Below, in pieces: positions 37,393 through 45,958 of a stretch of 50,510 nucleotides of DNA. Source of the stretch: a virus. The stretch covers positions 1-50,510 of IMG/VR virus record IMGVR_UViG_3300036909_000085; one strand, given 5' to 3'. Each line of letters starts with the position of its first letter. Position 1 is the stretch's first letter. Under the pieces are notes generated by a model. That model did no database searches and had not been told where the DNA came from. It worked only from the letters and a program-made list of their open reading frames with translations. The translations under genes and the position numbers were made by a program.

Positions 37393-37469
37393 TTTTTCCT
37401 TTCATTCTCAGCCCACACCAGCACTATCGCCAGAATCATTGCGCCAACAATAAAAACTGCACCGTCCAC
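37389..37469 (-). CDS. Membrane micropeptide (26 aa)
   Basis: GTG 37467-37469 with GAGGAA upstream; protein reads VDGAVFIVGAMILAIVLVWA then ENERKK. One span with a basic tail. The TGA overlaps the holin-like start. May assist the holin. Confidence 0.5.
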   Translation of the reverse strand: MDGAVFIVGAMILAIVLVWAENERKK

Positions 37470-37478
37470 TGGTCTTCC

Positions 37479-37622
37479 TCAAAGATCGTCGGGTTGAGGT
37501 CCATACTGGTTAGCGGGCGCGTCTTCCGACTCTACGGGTTCAGCCGGGATGTCGCACGGGATAATGGGTTCAGGTGGAAACGGATTAGGGTCGTTTGGGT
37601 CTCGTGGGCGTATCAATGACAT
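37479..37622 (-). CDS. Pro/Asp-rich small protein (47 aa)
   Basis: ATG 37620-37622 with AGGAGG 5 nt upstream; MSLIRPRDPNDPNPFPPEPI, then acidic and Pro-rich, no hydrophobic span. Unrecognised. Confidence 0.5.
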   Translation of the reverse strand: MSLIRPRDPNDPNPFPPEPIIPCDIPAEPVESEDAPANQYGPQPDDL

Positions 37623-37623
37623 A

Positions 37624-38166
37624 TTACCTCCTGCCTATCGTTGAGGAAAAATTACCGGCCTCATGCCAAGTATCTACTCTCGCATTATACGTCGTTTCTG
37701 CCTGTGCGTGAAATAATTTTATCGGGTCAACACCCGTACCCTGAACCTGCTTATATGACATGATGCCGAAAAAAATCATAACCGCAATGGCCGCTCCAGC
37801 TAAGGCAAGTTGCCAGACAGAAGCCATAAGTGTTTTCTGGCCAATCTTGAGGCTGAGTTCGGATGTCACTTGAGATGCCTTGGATGTCTCCATAGCTATA
37901 TCTTGGTAATGCTTAGCGAGGGCGTCTTTGATTTCCTGCGCTCGGAGATTATCATGCCTTATGCGTTCCTCGTCGCGGGTCGTGGATTCGGTGATGAACT
38001 TCTCCACCACGCGCTGAAAATTTACGTAGTTGGAGACGCCTTTTTCTACCTGTTGGAGACGCAAGTCAAGAAGACCAGACTTACCCTCTACCTGTCCTCT
38101 CAATGTTGTCAGCGCTGTGCATACTGCTTCGCACGTCGCCTTTTGTCCTTGCCGTCTCTCTGTCAT
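37624..38166 (-). CDS. Coiled-coil membrane protein of the lysis region (180 aa)
   Basis: N-terminal ~110 residues are helical coiled coil (VEKFITESTTRDEERIRHDN), followed by a span at ~118-140 (LALAGAAIAVMIFFGIMSY) and a short C-terminal domain. Resembles phage proteins placed before holins (spanin- or DUF-type). Function not assigned. Confidence 0.58.
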   Translation of the reverse strand: MTERRQGQKATCEAVCTALTTLRGQVEGKSGLLDLRLQQVEKGVSNYVNFQRVVEKFITESTTRDEERIRHDNLRAQEIKDALAKHYQDIAMETSKASQVTSELSLKIGQKTLMASVWQLALAGAAIAVMIFFGIMSYKQVQGTGVDPIKLFHAQAETTYNARVDTWHEAGNFSSTIGRR

Positions 38167-38227
38167 TCGTCTTTCCTTTCGTGCGCTTCGGTAAGCCGGC
38201 TTGCGTCCGTGATCCGTTTACAGTTCC

Positions 38228-41200
38228 TTAATTTCCGTCGCAGTGGTAGAAGAGGTTGCCGGTCAGTGCCGGAAAAGTGAATGTCACCGCTGTCTTGCTT
38301 TGGATGCTGTTATAGACGTTGGTTGCCAGCGTTGTACTGGAATTGGCCGTGCAGAACGCTGCGTTGGTCCAGCCGGAGTTGGCAAAGGTTATGGTGACAG
38401 ATGTTGCCGCGCTCAGGCCGGTGATCTCGCCACCTGCATTGGTGGAGTAGGCTGCGATAGTTCCCGATGAGGTTATGGGCGCTGTTGCTGTGATGTGCTG
38501 AGTGCCATTCAGCCATGTTCCCAGCGTTGTTGTGTTGCCCAGCGTTGTTGTGTTGCTGCCGTTGCCGATTGCGGTGTTTCCGATTACATTTTCGTTCGTA
38601 TCGCCGCTGGCATGCGGATAGGCTTGAAAGCCCTCATACACTGAGTTGCTGCTGGTTCGATTGGCGGTTACTCCATCCGCGATGTATTGTCCCGCATAAT
38701 ACCCATTCGCGGTGTTGTTGGAGCCGGTGGTGTTGTACTGGAGCGCCTCAAACCCATTCGCGGTGTTGTTGGAGCCGGTGGTGTTGTACTGGAGCGCCTC
38801 AAACCCATTCGCGGTGTTGTTGGAGCCGGTGGTGTTGGCGTAGAGCGCCTGATCCCCATTCGCGGTGTTGTTGTAGCCGGTGGTGTTGTAGTAGAGCGCC
38901 TGATACCCATTCGCGGTGTTGTTGTAGCCGGTGGTGTTGTAGTTGAGCGCCTGATACCCATTCGCGGTGTTGGAGGAGCCGGTGGTGTTGGAGAAGAGCG
39001 CCTCAAGCCCATTCGCGGTGTTGCTGGAGCCGGTGGTGTTGGAGAAGAGCGCATTCTCCCCATTCGCGGTGTTGCTGAAGCCGGTGGTGTTGGACTGGAG
39101 CGCCTCAAGCCCATTCGCGGTGTTGTAGTTGCCGGTGGTGTTGGACTGGAGCGCCTGATACCCATTCGCGGTGTTGTTGTAGCCGGTGGTGTTGTAGTTG
39201 AGCGCCTGATACCCATTCGCGGTGTTGTAGTTGCCGGTGGTGTTGGAGTGGAGCGCCTGAAACCCATTCGCGGTGTTGGAGAAGCCGGTGCCAGTCAGAT
39301 TGCCCGCTCCACCGGAGTAGTAGTTGTTGAGCAATGTCTGCGACTGTAGAGCGGGAACCCCATTTAACAAAACACCGCTTGAACCGATAGTTGTAGGTGT
39401 TGTCGTGCCAGCCGAGACGGCGCCTGAGAATGATGCGCTGGTGCCGTTGAGTGCGCCGGTCAGCGTACCGCCAGTGAGGGGAAGTTTCGTCGGGTCTGTG
39501 GCAGTGCCAGCGCAAGAGCCAGCAGTCCAAGCGCCGCCCGCTCCTACCACGCAGGCACCATTGACGGGGGCCAGCGATGACAACCATGATCCGCTACCGC
39601 TGTAAACAGGAATACCTGCCTGAAAAGGCCATGTTAATGGAGGCTGCAAACTGATTACTGAAACCGTGTTGCCCGTATAATTCGTGACCCATATGTTATG
39701 AGATGGGTCGATAGCTACTCCGTACGGTCCTGCACCGACCGAGAAAGTGTTTAGGTGAATCCCAGATGACGATAGTTCAGTAACGGTATTGTCGTTTTGG
39801 TTTGCGACGAACACATTGCCTGTCGATGAATCGATAGCTATACCAATTGGTCCTCCCCCAACCGGGTATGTCCCTACTAGTGCTCCTGAACTGGACAGTT
39901 TGGTGACGCTTGCTCCTCCGCTGTTTGTAAACCAGACATTGCCCGAAGAGTCGGCAGCGATACCGGCATCATTGTTTGCATTTGGCCCTATGGCAAATGG
40001 TCCGAGGACGGTACCGGATGTAGTCACCTCGTATGCAGTGACACCGTTGCGGCAACGTGTCCATGCGTTTCCGGTTGCATCAATAGCCACCGCTTCATTT
40101 TGGCACGGAATAGAAAAATCTCCAAGGTCAGCCCAGGCGGGCGATCTTTTGATAATCGTCTGTGCATAGGCATTTGCAACAAAGATGTTTCCCGAAGAGT
40201 CGAGCGCTATACCGGACGTGCTATCTCCCGTCCCATACGTACTGGAAACGGAGCCTGTGCTTGATATTTTACTAACAGAGTTGGAATAGCTGCTATTGAC
40301 CACCCACACATTACCGGATGAATCGGGAGCCAGACTGTTCGGCTCCTCAACACTCACATCTCGAATAAATGCTCCACCACCTGTAAATTCTCTGACGGTA
40401 CTACTTGCATTGTTGGCGACCCATATATTTCCTGAGCTATCCACTGTGATTCCCATAGGGGACGTTCCGGTTGCAAATGTGGCAACCGTTGAGCTGGTAT
40501 ACTGCGGGATATTTAGAGTTCCAGATTGATATGTTGCCACGCCGCTCGTGCCAGTCGTGGTAAGGGCGAAAGCTACAGGGGAGCTAGGCAGCGGGTACCA
40601 GTTAGAGCCGTCGCTCTTGCACTGAACGTAGTTGAATCCTCCACCTATGGCGCACGATGTCGAGGTTAAGGCATCCGTAACCGGCACAACCCATCCGTTT
40701 GAGGCCGCAGCCCACGGAAGATTTGCAACCGTGGTAGGGACCAAAGCCGATCCAGGAAACTCAGATAGCGGACTTATACTTAGAGAATTGTCCACAGAAT
40801 TATAGTAAAGAGGCAGTTCAACTTGGATGTCAGTGTCCGCCGGGGGCGCGGAACCCGTGTAATAAACAATCCATCCCAAAGATACGACGCCACTAGATCC
40901 CGTACGAATAGGGCTAGACGCCCCATAACTTGCACTGAAAGTTTGTGAAGCAAAGTTTTCTCCAGTTACACTGGGTAATAGAACCGCATACTGAACTGGT
41001 GCCCATATTGGAGTATAGGTAGGTGTCAAAACAGAAGATGTTCCACTAGCGCCCACTGAAAAAGACGCGGCCTGCGGGGTAGTGGGTTGCCCAAAACAGT
41101 TTCCATATGAAGGGTTTACGTATTCACGCGTTAATGCAAACGCATACACAGCAGTTACGTTCGAAGGTAGAACATAACTCGGAAGAACTGGATTTCCCCA

Positions 41201-41959
41201 TGATTCCGTTCCCATGCTAGCTCCAACACATGTCGGAGGATCAATCCAACCGCCACCTACTGCGCTTTGACCGGCCCAATTACCTGTGTAAGTCGTCGGA
41301 TAGACAATCACATACTGCCCGGAAACTGGCGGAACCACCTGCATTTCTATCTGACTTGCTGCGCTCGGAATTTCTACCGCGGCGCTGACGCTGCTTCCGC
41401 TTTGCTGCCACTTGATGCTGGTGTACCCACTAGCCGGCGCGGGCGTGCTGTCGTTGAAGTTTGGCGGATCGTCAACTTGTACCCCGTTGACCTCAATTTC
41501 CGTCGCACCACCCGTCGCGCTGATGGTGACGTTTCCGGTCCCTCCTGGTGGGGAAAGCGTTATATTCGTTCCCGCGATGAGTCTGGAGATGCCACTAAAG
41601 CTAAATCCTGGGAACATGTCTATCAGCGGTACCGGAGATGAATAAGTATTAGGCGAAATTCCTCCGCTCAACACCACATCGTATCCCTGGTTTACTGCCG
41701 CATAAATCGGGGGAATAGAGCCATCCTTATTCGCCCTAAACGGACTCTGTGGAGTAGTAGTGGCAATAGTGGTCGTGCCTGTCAAGTAGACGCTCACAGA
41801 GCAATAGGGAACTACGCCAAGTTGGTAGTTGCTTGACTTCAGACCGCTGGTGACGGCTTGTGTTCCGTTCTGGACACAAGCATACACCGGCAATGCCGCC
41901 GTCTGAGCGAACGCCTTAACCGAAAATAGAAGCATCAAAATAATGATTGTCTTTTTCAA
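38228..41959 (-). CDS. Secreted adhesin-like protein: signal peptide, NHL propeller, 17-aa repeats (1243 aa)
   Basis: Starts MKKTIIILMLLFSVKAFAQT, a textbook Sec signal with AFA/Q cleavage, very unusual for a phage fibre. Residues ~490-790 are NHL-type beta-propeller repeats (MGITVDSSGNIWVANNASST; GIAIDSSTGNVFVANQNDNT). Residues ~890-1095 are twelve tandem 17-residue repeats of the type NTANGYQALxYNTTGxx. The C-terminal ~110 residues are a beta-rich cap with two late Cys. It may be a host-surface protein expressed from the prophage, or a tail spike whose signal is incidental. Neighbours are lysis genes. Confidence 0.65.
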   Translation of the reverse strand: MKKTIIILMLLFSVKAFAQTAALPVYACVQNGTQAVTSGLKSSNYQLGVVPYCSVSVYLTGTTTIATTTPQSPFRANKDGSIPPIYAAVNQGYDVVLSGGISPNTYSSPVPLIDMFPGFSFSGISRLIAGTNITLSPPGGTGNVTISATGGATEIEVNGVQVDDPPNFNDSTPAPASGYTSIKWQQSGSSVSAAVEIPSAASQIEMQVVPPVSGQYVIVYPTTYTGNWAGQSAVGGGWIDPPTCVGASMGTESWGNPVLPSYVLPSNVTAVYAFALTREYVNPSYGNCFGQPTTPQAASFSVGASGTSSVLTPTYTPIWAPVQYAVLLPSVTGENFASQTFSASYGASSPIRTGSSGVVSLGWIVYYTGSAPPADTDIQVELPLYYNSVDNSLSISPLSEFPGSALVPTTVANLPWAAASNGWVVPVTDALTSTSCAIGGGFNYVQCKSDGSNWYPLPSSPVAFALTTTGTSGVATYQSGTLNIPQYTSSTVATFATGTSPMGITVDSSGNIWVANNASSTVREFTGGGAFIRDVSVEEPNSLAPDSSGNVWVVNSSYSNSVSKISSTGSVSSTYGTGDSTSGIALDSSGNIFVANAYAQTIIKRSPAWADLGDFSIPCQNEAVAIDATGNAWTRCRNGVTAYEVTTSGTVLGPFAIGPNANNDAGIAADSSGNVWFTNSGGASVTKLSSSGALVGTYPVGGGPIGIAIDSSTGNVFVANQNDNTVTELSSSGIHLNTFSVGAGPYGVAIDPSHNIWVTNYTGNTVSVISLQPPLTWPFQAGIPVYSGSGSWLSSLAPVNGACVVGAGGAWTAGSCAGTATDPTKLPLTGGTLTGALNGTSASFSGAVSAGTTTPTTIGSSGVLLNGVPALQSQTLLNNYYSGGAGNLTGTGFSNTANGFQALHSNTTGNYNTANGYQALNYNTTGYNNTANGYQALQSNTTGNYNTANGLEALQSNTTGFSNTANGENALFSNTTGSSNTANGLEALFSNTTGSSNTANGYQALNYNTTGYNNTANGYQALYYNTTGYNNTANGDQALYANTTGSNNTANGFEALQYNTTGSNNTANGFEALQYNTTGSNNTANGYYAGQYIADGVTANRTSSNSVYEGFQAYPHASGDTNENVIGNTAIGNGSNTTTLGNTTTLGTWLNGTQHITATAPITSSGTIAAYSTNAGGEITGLSAATSVTITFANSGWTNAAFCTANSSTTLATNVYNSIQSKTAVTFTFPALTGNLFYHCDGN
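38696..39281. repeat. Coding minisatellite: about twelve 51-bp units
   Basis: Each unit carries the core CCATTCGCGGTGTTG plus GCCGGTGGTGTTG and encodes 17 residues. Unit sequences vary at a few codons. Two antisense frames stay open across the array, a by-product of the repeats. Confidence 0.88.
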
Positions 41960-41970
41960 GGCATTCCTCC

Positions 41971-42348
41971 CTACTTCGTTACAATGAGCGTAGTGTTTAC
42001 TGCGTTTGTCAACGTCTTGATATATCCAGCAACATACTTAGGCCATATGTTGCTTGGCATATCCCAACGTCCTACGTTAGAACTGTTTACCGTTGTGATA
42101 GTTCCTATCTGTATATAACTACCTGCCGTATCTGTGTTAGCGGCCATCAAGTCTATCTCGAACGTTCCCGGTGCGCCTGAGAACGATACCTCAAACGACA
42201 ATCCCCACGGATAGAACGAACGGTTAATACGCTCAAGAAGGAAGCCAATACTCAATGTTGACGCAGGAACACTCTCTCCTGCCCATAGAATCCCTTGCGT
42301 GTTGTCCCTAAGCAGTTTTGCCTGTCCAGGGGTCGTATACGATGGCAT
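41971..42348 (-). CDS. Small beta-rich virion protein (125 aa)
   Basis: MPSYTTPGQAKLLRDNTQGI, then FLLERINRSFYPWGLSFEVSF and beta strands. This style of protein appears beside neck/tail genes of large soil phages. No named family; structural role inferred. Confidence 0.52.
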   Translation of the reverse strand: MPSYTTPGQAKLLRDNTQGILWAGESVPASTLSIGFLLERINRSFYPWGLSFEVSFSGAPGTFEIDLMAANTDTAGSYIQIGTITTVNSSNVGRWDMPSNIWPKYVAGYIKTLTNAVNTTLIVTK

Positions 42349-42377
42349 ACTCTGCCTCCTTCAATTCCTACTGCTAC

Positions 42378-43613
42378 TTAAAACAAACCTATATTTGTGT
42401 TTCCGTTAGGACTTGAGAAAGGTTCTCCTCCAAACGGCGGTAACTGACGAGACTTGGTGAAATACAAACTGACAAGGTTGCTATCCATAATCCTTGCCTG
42501 TTTCAATAATTCCTTGTATTCCTCGTGTGCTGCCTTACTTAAGAACTGCCAGTTAGCGCCTGAACCGCGCTCCAAATTATCACCCTTCATTCCTTCTTTC
42601 CATTGGCAAAGTATTTCCCTTGCTCTCCACTTAACGATTTCATCGTTTAATGGATAAGGAATTGTGTCTGTGTTATTAACCAGTGGAGGATAATTACACA
42701 AGCAACCAAACGAGTAGGTCAAAACAGAAATTGGCGAGGGCCAGAGTTCGTACATCATTTGACCTGCAGTTGCGCTTCCCGGCCTATTGTCTGGACCCCA
42801 AGCACATACGTAGTAAGGTTGGTCAAAGATCGTTCTTTCAGGATCATCATTCGCCAAGTCCGATTCTGTCTTAGTCCACCAATCCATTCCGCAGTTATTC
42901 TGCACATCGCTTATATAAAACCACTTCTTAAAACCAGCGGGAGCGGGATACAGGCTCTGGTAAATCATGTAGTTTGAAGACTGTGCTGGGGGGGCGGTCC
43001 AAGGTCTATCAATCGTCAGCGTCGCAATTAAAGTAACCGAGAACGTGGCAGGATTTCCACCCGCTGAGAACGTAATGTACGGAGTCGTGTAGTTGCTTCC
43101 TGCATTCAACAATACCGGGGTTTTTGTCACTGTTCCGTTAGCATCTACAGTAATAGAAACAGTTCCACCAGCGCCCGTCGCGGAATCGAGAATGGGGACA
43201 GTATAGACGCCGGGAGTTTGTGAAGCGCCTGCGGTAGAGACTGTAGCGGAAGCCACAGTTCCGTTATTTCCTAACGCAATGATGTTGTATATATCAAAAT
43301 ATGGTACTCTGATTTGCTGCTGAGTCAACAATGGAGGGTAAGGGACGTTAGTCGTCCATGCAGCCGTTGCAACCGCATCGCCAGTGATTGTGGTTGTAAA
43401 TGGTACTACTGTGATTGTTCCGGGGCTTAGAAATGAAGTGTTGGGGCCACCTAACAAACTTGGAGTTAACCAACCTCCAGTCTTTAGTTGGAAAGACCAC
43501 ATATTTTCATCTTGTATTTTTCTGAAGGCATCGTTTATACTTGTTTTGACAAGACCGTAGTTACTCCCTGGTATCGTTCCGAGAAGTGACTGAATCATTG
43601 TCCCCAAGCTCAT
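42378..43613 (-). CDS. Neck/adaptor-type structural protein with inserted GSNY module (411 aa)
   Basis: N-terminal helices (LLGTIPGSNYGLVKTSINDA, FRKIQDENMWSFQ) and C-terminal ones (DEIVKWRAREILCQWKEGMK) fit a head-tail adaptor or tail-tube-end fold. Between residues ~115-200 an Ig-like insert (GTVASATVSTAGASQTPGVY ... LLNAGSNYTTPYITFSAGG) is related to modules at 25001, 44285 and 45959. Confidence 0.58.
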   Translation of the reverse strand: MSLGTMIQSLLGTIPGSNYGLVKTSINDAFRKIQDENMWSFQLKTGGWLTPSLLGGPNTSFLSPGTITVVPFTTTITGDAVATAAWTTNVPYPPLLTQQQIRVPYFDIYNIIALGNNGTVASATVSTAGASQTPGVYTVPILDSATGAGGTVSITVDANGTVTKTPVLLNAGSNYTTPYITFSAGGNPATFSVTLIATLTIDRPWTAPPAQSSNYMIYQSLYPAPAGFKKWFYISDVQNNCGMDWWTKTESDLANDDPERTIFDQPYYVCAWGPDNRPGSATAGQMMYELWPSPISVLTYSFGCLCNYPPLVNNTDTIPYPLNDEIVKWRAREILCQWKEGMKGDNLERGSGANWQFLSKAAHEEYKELLKQARIMDSNLVSLYFTKSRQLPPFGGEPFSSPNGNTNIGLF

Positions 43614-43665
43614 AATTTCTGCTCCTGTTCCTACCGCTACCGCGTAACCAGAAGTCCCGCTATCG

Positions 43666-43794
43666 TCAGCAGGACTTTTTGGCCATTGCCTTTACGCTGC
43701 GTCCCTTGCGCTTGCTCTGCTTGTGCAAAATTCCTACTGGCTTCGCAGATGGCGCGATTGTCTTAACGCTTAATTTGCTCGTTTTCTTTGACAT
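43666..43794 (-). CDS. Lys/Ser-rich micro-protein (42 aa)
   Basis: MSKKTSKLSVKTIAPSAKPV then HKQSKRKGRSVKAMAKK; AGGAGA 6 nt before ATG 43792-43794, TGA 43666-43668. Basic, disordered; one of the histone-like set. Confidence 0.55.
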   Translation of the reverse strand: MSKKTSKLSVKTIAPSAKPVGILHKQSKRKGRSVKAMAKKSC

Positions 43795-43804
43795 CGATTC
43801 TCTC

Positions 43805-43984
43805 CTACTTCTTGACCGCAACCTTTTTGCCCACATTAGATTTCTTGGTCTTGTGCTTCAATCCCGCCTTTAGGTTATGTGTCGTCGTCTTGTTCAACAC
43901 AATTTCCTTCTTGGCTGAGGAATGCTTGTGGATGTTGTGCTTCGCTTTTAAAGCCTTGTGAAGTCCAGTAGATTTTGGCTGCAT
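43805..43984 (-). CDS. His/Lys-rich micro-protein (59 aa)
   Basis: MQPKSTGLHKALKAKHNIHK, ending NVGKKVAVKK. The leader AAGGAGAAACATCATG is shared with the genes at 50245 and (with one change) 20182. Basic; unknown role. Confidence 0.58.
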   Translation of the reverse strand: MQPKSTGLHKALKAKHNIHKHSSAKKEIVLNKTTTHNLKAGLKHKTKKSNVGKKVAVKK

Positions 43985-43995
43985 GATGTTTCTCC

Positions 43996-44196
43996 TTATT
44001 TTTTCACCGCATACTTCTTTACAGAACCCTTTTTCTTTGCCTTTGCCGAAGGATGGCCCTTAACCGATGAGACTACGAGATTCTTTTCTTCCGCCCGCCA
44101 CTTCTTTCGCGTCTTCTTGTCAACGGCAGGATTATCGGAGAAGTGTGCATCGTCTCCGTCTTCCATCCAGTTCGATTTTTGCTTCTTCGTTGCCAT
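43996..44196 (-). CDS. Basic-tailed small protein (66 aa)
   Basis: MATKKQKSNWMEDGDDAHFS, then DKKTRKKWRAEEKN and a KAKKKGSVKKYAVKK tail. AGGAGAG precedes the ATG. Same class as its neighbours. Confidence 0.58.
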   Translation of the reverse strand: MATKKQKSNWMEDGDDAHFSDNPAVDKKTRKKWRAEEKNLVVSSVKGHPSAKAKKKGSVKKYAVKK

Positions 44197-44203
44197 TATC
44201 TCT

Positions 44204-44250
44204 CCTAAATTAAAGGCGGCTTAGCAGATCACTCCACTTAAACCGCCTTT
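44204..44250 (-). terminator. Possible terminator between display-protein and basic-protein genes
   Basis: AAAGGCGGTTTA and TAAGCCGCCTTT pair around a 15-nt loop, then AATTT. Moderate T tract; read-through is likely. Confidence 0.45.
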
Positions 44251-44284
44251 GTGTCTCCGGGGAGAAGACTTCGTGAAAACTCGT

Positions 44285-44842
44285 TTAGCTCTGAACACCA
44301 TACCCTGCGATTTGAATACTCTCTGCCGACAAGTTAGCTCCTGCCGGTACAGCGCCATTGATCGTAGAAAGCGTAGCCGTCAGTGTAGCTGGAGTTCCGC
44401 CTGTTCCGGTCAGCGTAAATGTTGGCGCTGTTGTATATCCAGAACCCGGATTGATAACCGTAATTGCGCCTAATGTAGTAGCAGTTGCCACAACAACAGT
44501 AATCTGTGCCGTTCCCGTAGTCGCTGTTACGGTATACGTTCCTGCTGTCATGCCAGTACCAGCTACGTTCTGTGCGACACTCGCCACACTGCCAGCCGTA
44601 GCGTAGTTCCATATCAGTTTCCACGCTGGGCGAGTCACTATTTGTGAAATCGAAGGAGTTACATAGTACGTACCACTTACTGTAATAGTTCCCCCAAAGA
44701 TCGCGTCAATATACGTATACGGAAGAGGAAGAGACACGGGATCGCCAGTAGTTACATAGGACGTAGGACCGTTTCCGTATCCTACCCATGCAAATTTGCG
44801 TCCGATTAAATCTGGATAACCATGAAGCAGCGTTAAAAGCAT
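44285..44842 (-). CDS. Display/decoration-type virion protein, Ig-like insert (185 aa)
   Basis: Frame residues LLHGYPDLIGRKFAWVGYGN and GDPVSLPLPYTYIDAIFGG at the start, and VPAGANLSAESIQIAGYGV at the end, are shared with the protein at 44900. Between them (residues ~85-160) is an Ig-like/GSGY module (PGSGYTTAPTFTLTGTGG). The shared ends probably anchor to the capsid and the middle is displayed. Confidence 0.62.
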   Translation of the reverse strand: MLLTLLHGYPDLIGRKFAWVGYGNGPTSYVTTGDPVSLPLPYTYIDAIFGGTITVSGTYYVTPSISQIVTRPAWKLIWNYATAGSVASVAQNVAGTGMTAGTYTVTATTGTAQITVVVATATTLGAITVINPGSGYTTAPTFTLTGTGGTPATLTATLSTINGAVPAGANLSAESIQIAGYGVQS

Positions 44843-44899
44843 TGTCTCTCCTTATTTCTTAACCACCAAAACTTGATTGAATCACAAATCAAAAACTCG

Positions 44900-45898
44900 T
44901 TAGTAATCTCCACAATATCCGCTAATTTGCATTACTTCAGCGGATAAATTGGTTCCTGCTGGTACCTCTCCTGTAGATGTGTTAATCGAGGATACGACAG
45001 TCACAGTAGTTGCCGCCGCAATAGTTACCGCTCCAGTATTTGCTAGCGCACGACCATTCTGTATTCCTCCACCCAAGGTGACACTTGCTACTGCTAGGAT
45101 GTTACCATTCATTGTTGAAGTAGCAACGCTAGTAAAGGAACTTCCAGCTACAAACACTACGTTAGCTGCCGTAGCTCCATTAACTAATGATACTGTTTGT
45201 CCACTCGCTAAGTTAATGGTCGAGCCTGCAACGAATACAAACTGTGCATTCGGATTGCCCTGCGCGTCTAGAATAATACCCGTTGGCATCGTCAAACTAG
45301 AAGCGGCTACTGAAAAGTAATTTCCAGGAGTGTACGTCGCCGCTGTGCTGCCATTTCCACCCGTACTCAAATTCGATAGACCAGATAGGGTAGGAGTCAG
45401 TCCTTGATAGTACGTAATTGCCGCCGCTAATGCTGTCTGGGCTGCTTGCGCATCCGCATTATCAATGGCCGCAGGGGCTGAGAAGTTTGTTGCCGTTAAT
45501 CCCGTAATGGTAGCGGTAGGATATGAACCAGCGTTACCACCCGTAATTAACGTAGCTCCTGTATTCGTAATTCCTGAGTACGCTAACAGCGCGTAGCTCG
45601 CGGCACTACCAAGTTTAGCCGTAACAGCAGACGAACCACCCGAAGAAGAAGTGGATGATGCTGCCCACTTTAATTTCCACGTATTCCTTGGACCAACTCC
45701 CGAAGGAATAGGTGTAGCTAAATAGTTTCCGCTCATACTGTAGACAGGACCAAAAACATCGTCAATGTGAATCCCATACAAAGGAAGGATTACAGGATCA
45801 CCCCCGGCAACATAGGACGCAGGACCGTTTACATATTCAGTCCACGCCTGCCGTCTTCCAATCAAGTCCGGGTAGCCCTTCAACAGTGTAGGTTGCAT
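44900..45898 (-). CDS. Display/decoration-type virion protein with DUF3494 ice-binding-like insert (332 aa)
   Basis: Same end segments as the 44285 protein (LLKGYPDLIGRRQAWTEYVN ... GDPVILPLYGIHIDDVFG; VPAGTNLSAEVMQISGY). The insert (residues ~90-300) is a complete DUF3494 beta-solenoid nearly identical in long stretches to that of the 1290-aa protein: AQTALAAAITYYQGLTPTLS, NAQFVFVAGSTINLASGQTV. Probably an abundant capsid- or neck-associated protein showing an adhesin or ice-binding domain. Confidence 0.72.
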   Translation of the reverse strand: MQPTLLKGYPDLIGRRQAWTEYVNGPASYVAGGDPVILPLYGIHIDDVFGPVYSMSGNYLATPIPSGVGPRNTWKLKWAASSTSSSGGSSAVTAKLGSAASYALLAYSGITNTGATLITGGNAGSYPTATITGLTATNFSAPAAIDNADAQAAQTALAAAITYYQGLTPTLSGLSNLSTGGNGSTAATYTPGNYFSVAASSLTMPTGIILDAQGNPNAQFVFVAGSTINLASGQTVSLVNGATAANVVFVAGSSFTSVATSTMNGNILAVASVTLGGGIQNGRALANTGAVTIAAATTVTVVSSINTSTGEVPAGTNLSAEVMQISGYCGDY

Positions 45899-45924
45899 CG
45901 GTTCTCCTTATTACAAGAGCGTTC

Positions 45925-45951
45925 GGGGCGGCTGTTAAACCGCCCCTTTTT
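45925..45951. terminator. GC-rich hairpin between 44900 and 45959 genes
   Basis: GGGGCGG, 8-nt loop, CCGCCCC then TTTTT on the plus strand; on the minus strand, where the genes lie, the T run is at the wrong side. It may act as an mRNA-processing or stability hairpin rather than a terminator. Confidence 0.4.
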
Positions 45952-45958
45952 CTAACCC

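Noticed and set aside
38696-39281. CRISPR array
   Set aside because: Units are contiguous and in frame, with no spacers between repeats.
38668-39349. Two long antisense/alternative frames across the repeats (199 and 220 codons)
   Set aside because: They are products of the 51-bp coding repeat; composition is simple and no start signals are present.
43651-43685. Hairpin with TTTTT after AGTCC/GGACT
   Set aside because: The T run is on the plus strand, opposite to all genes here; not called as a terminator.
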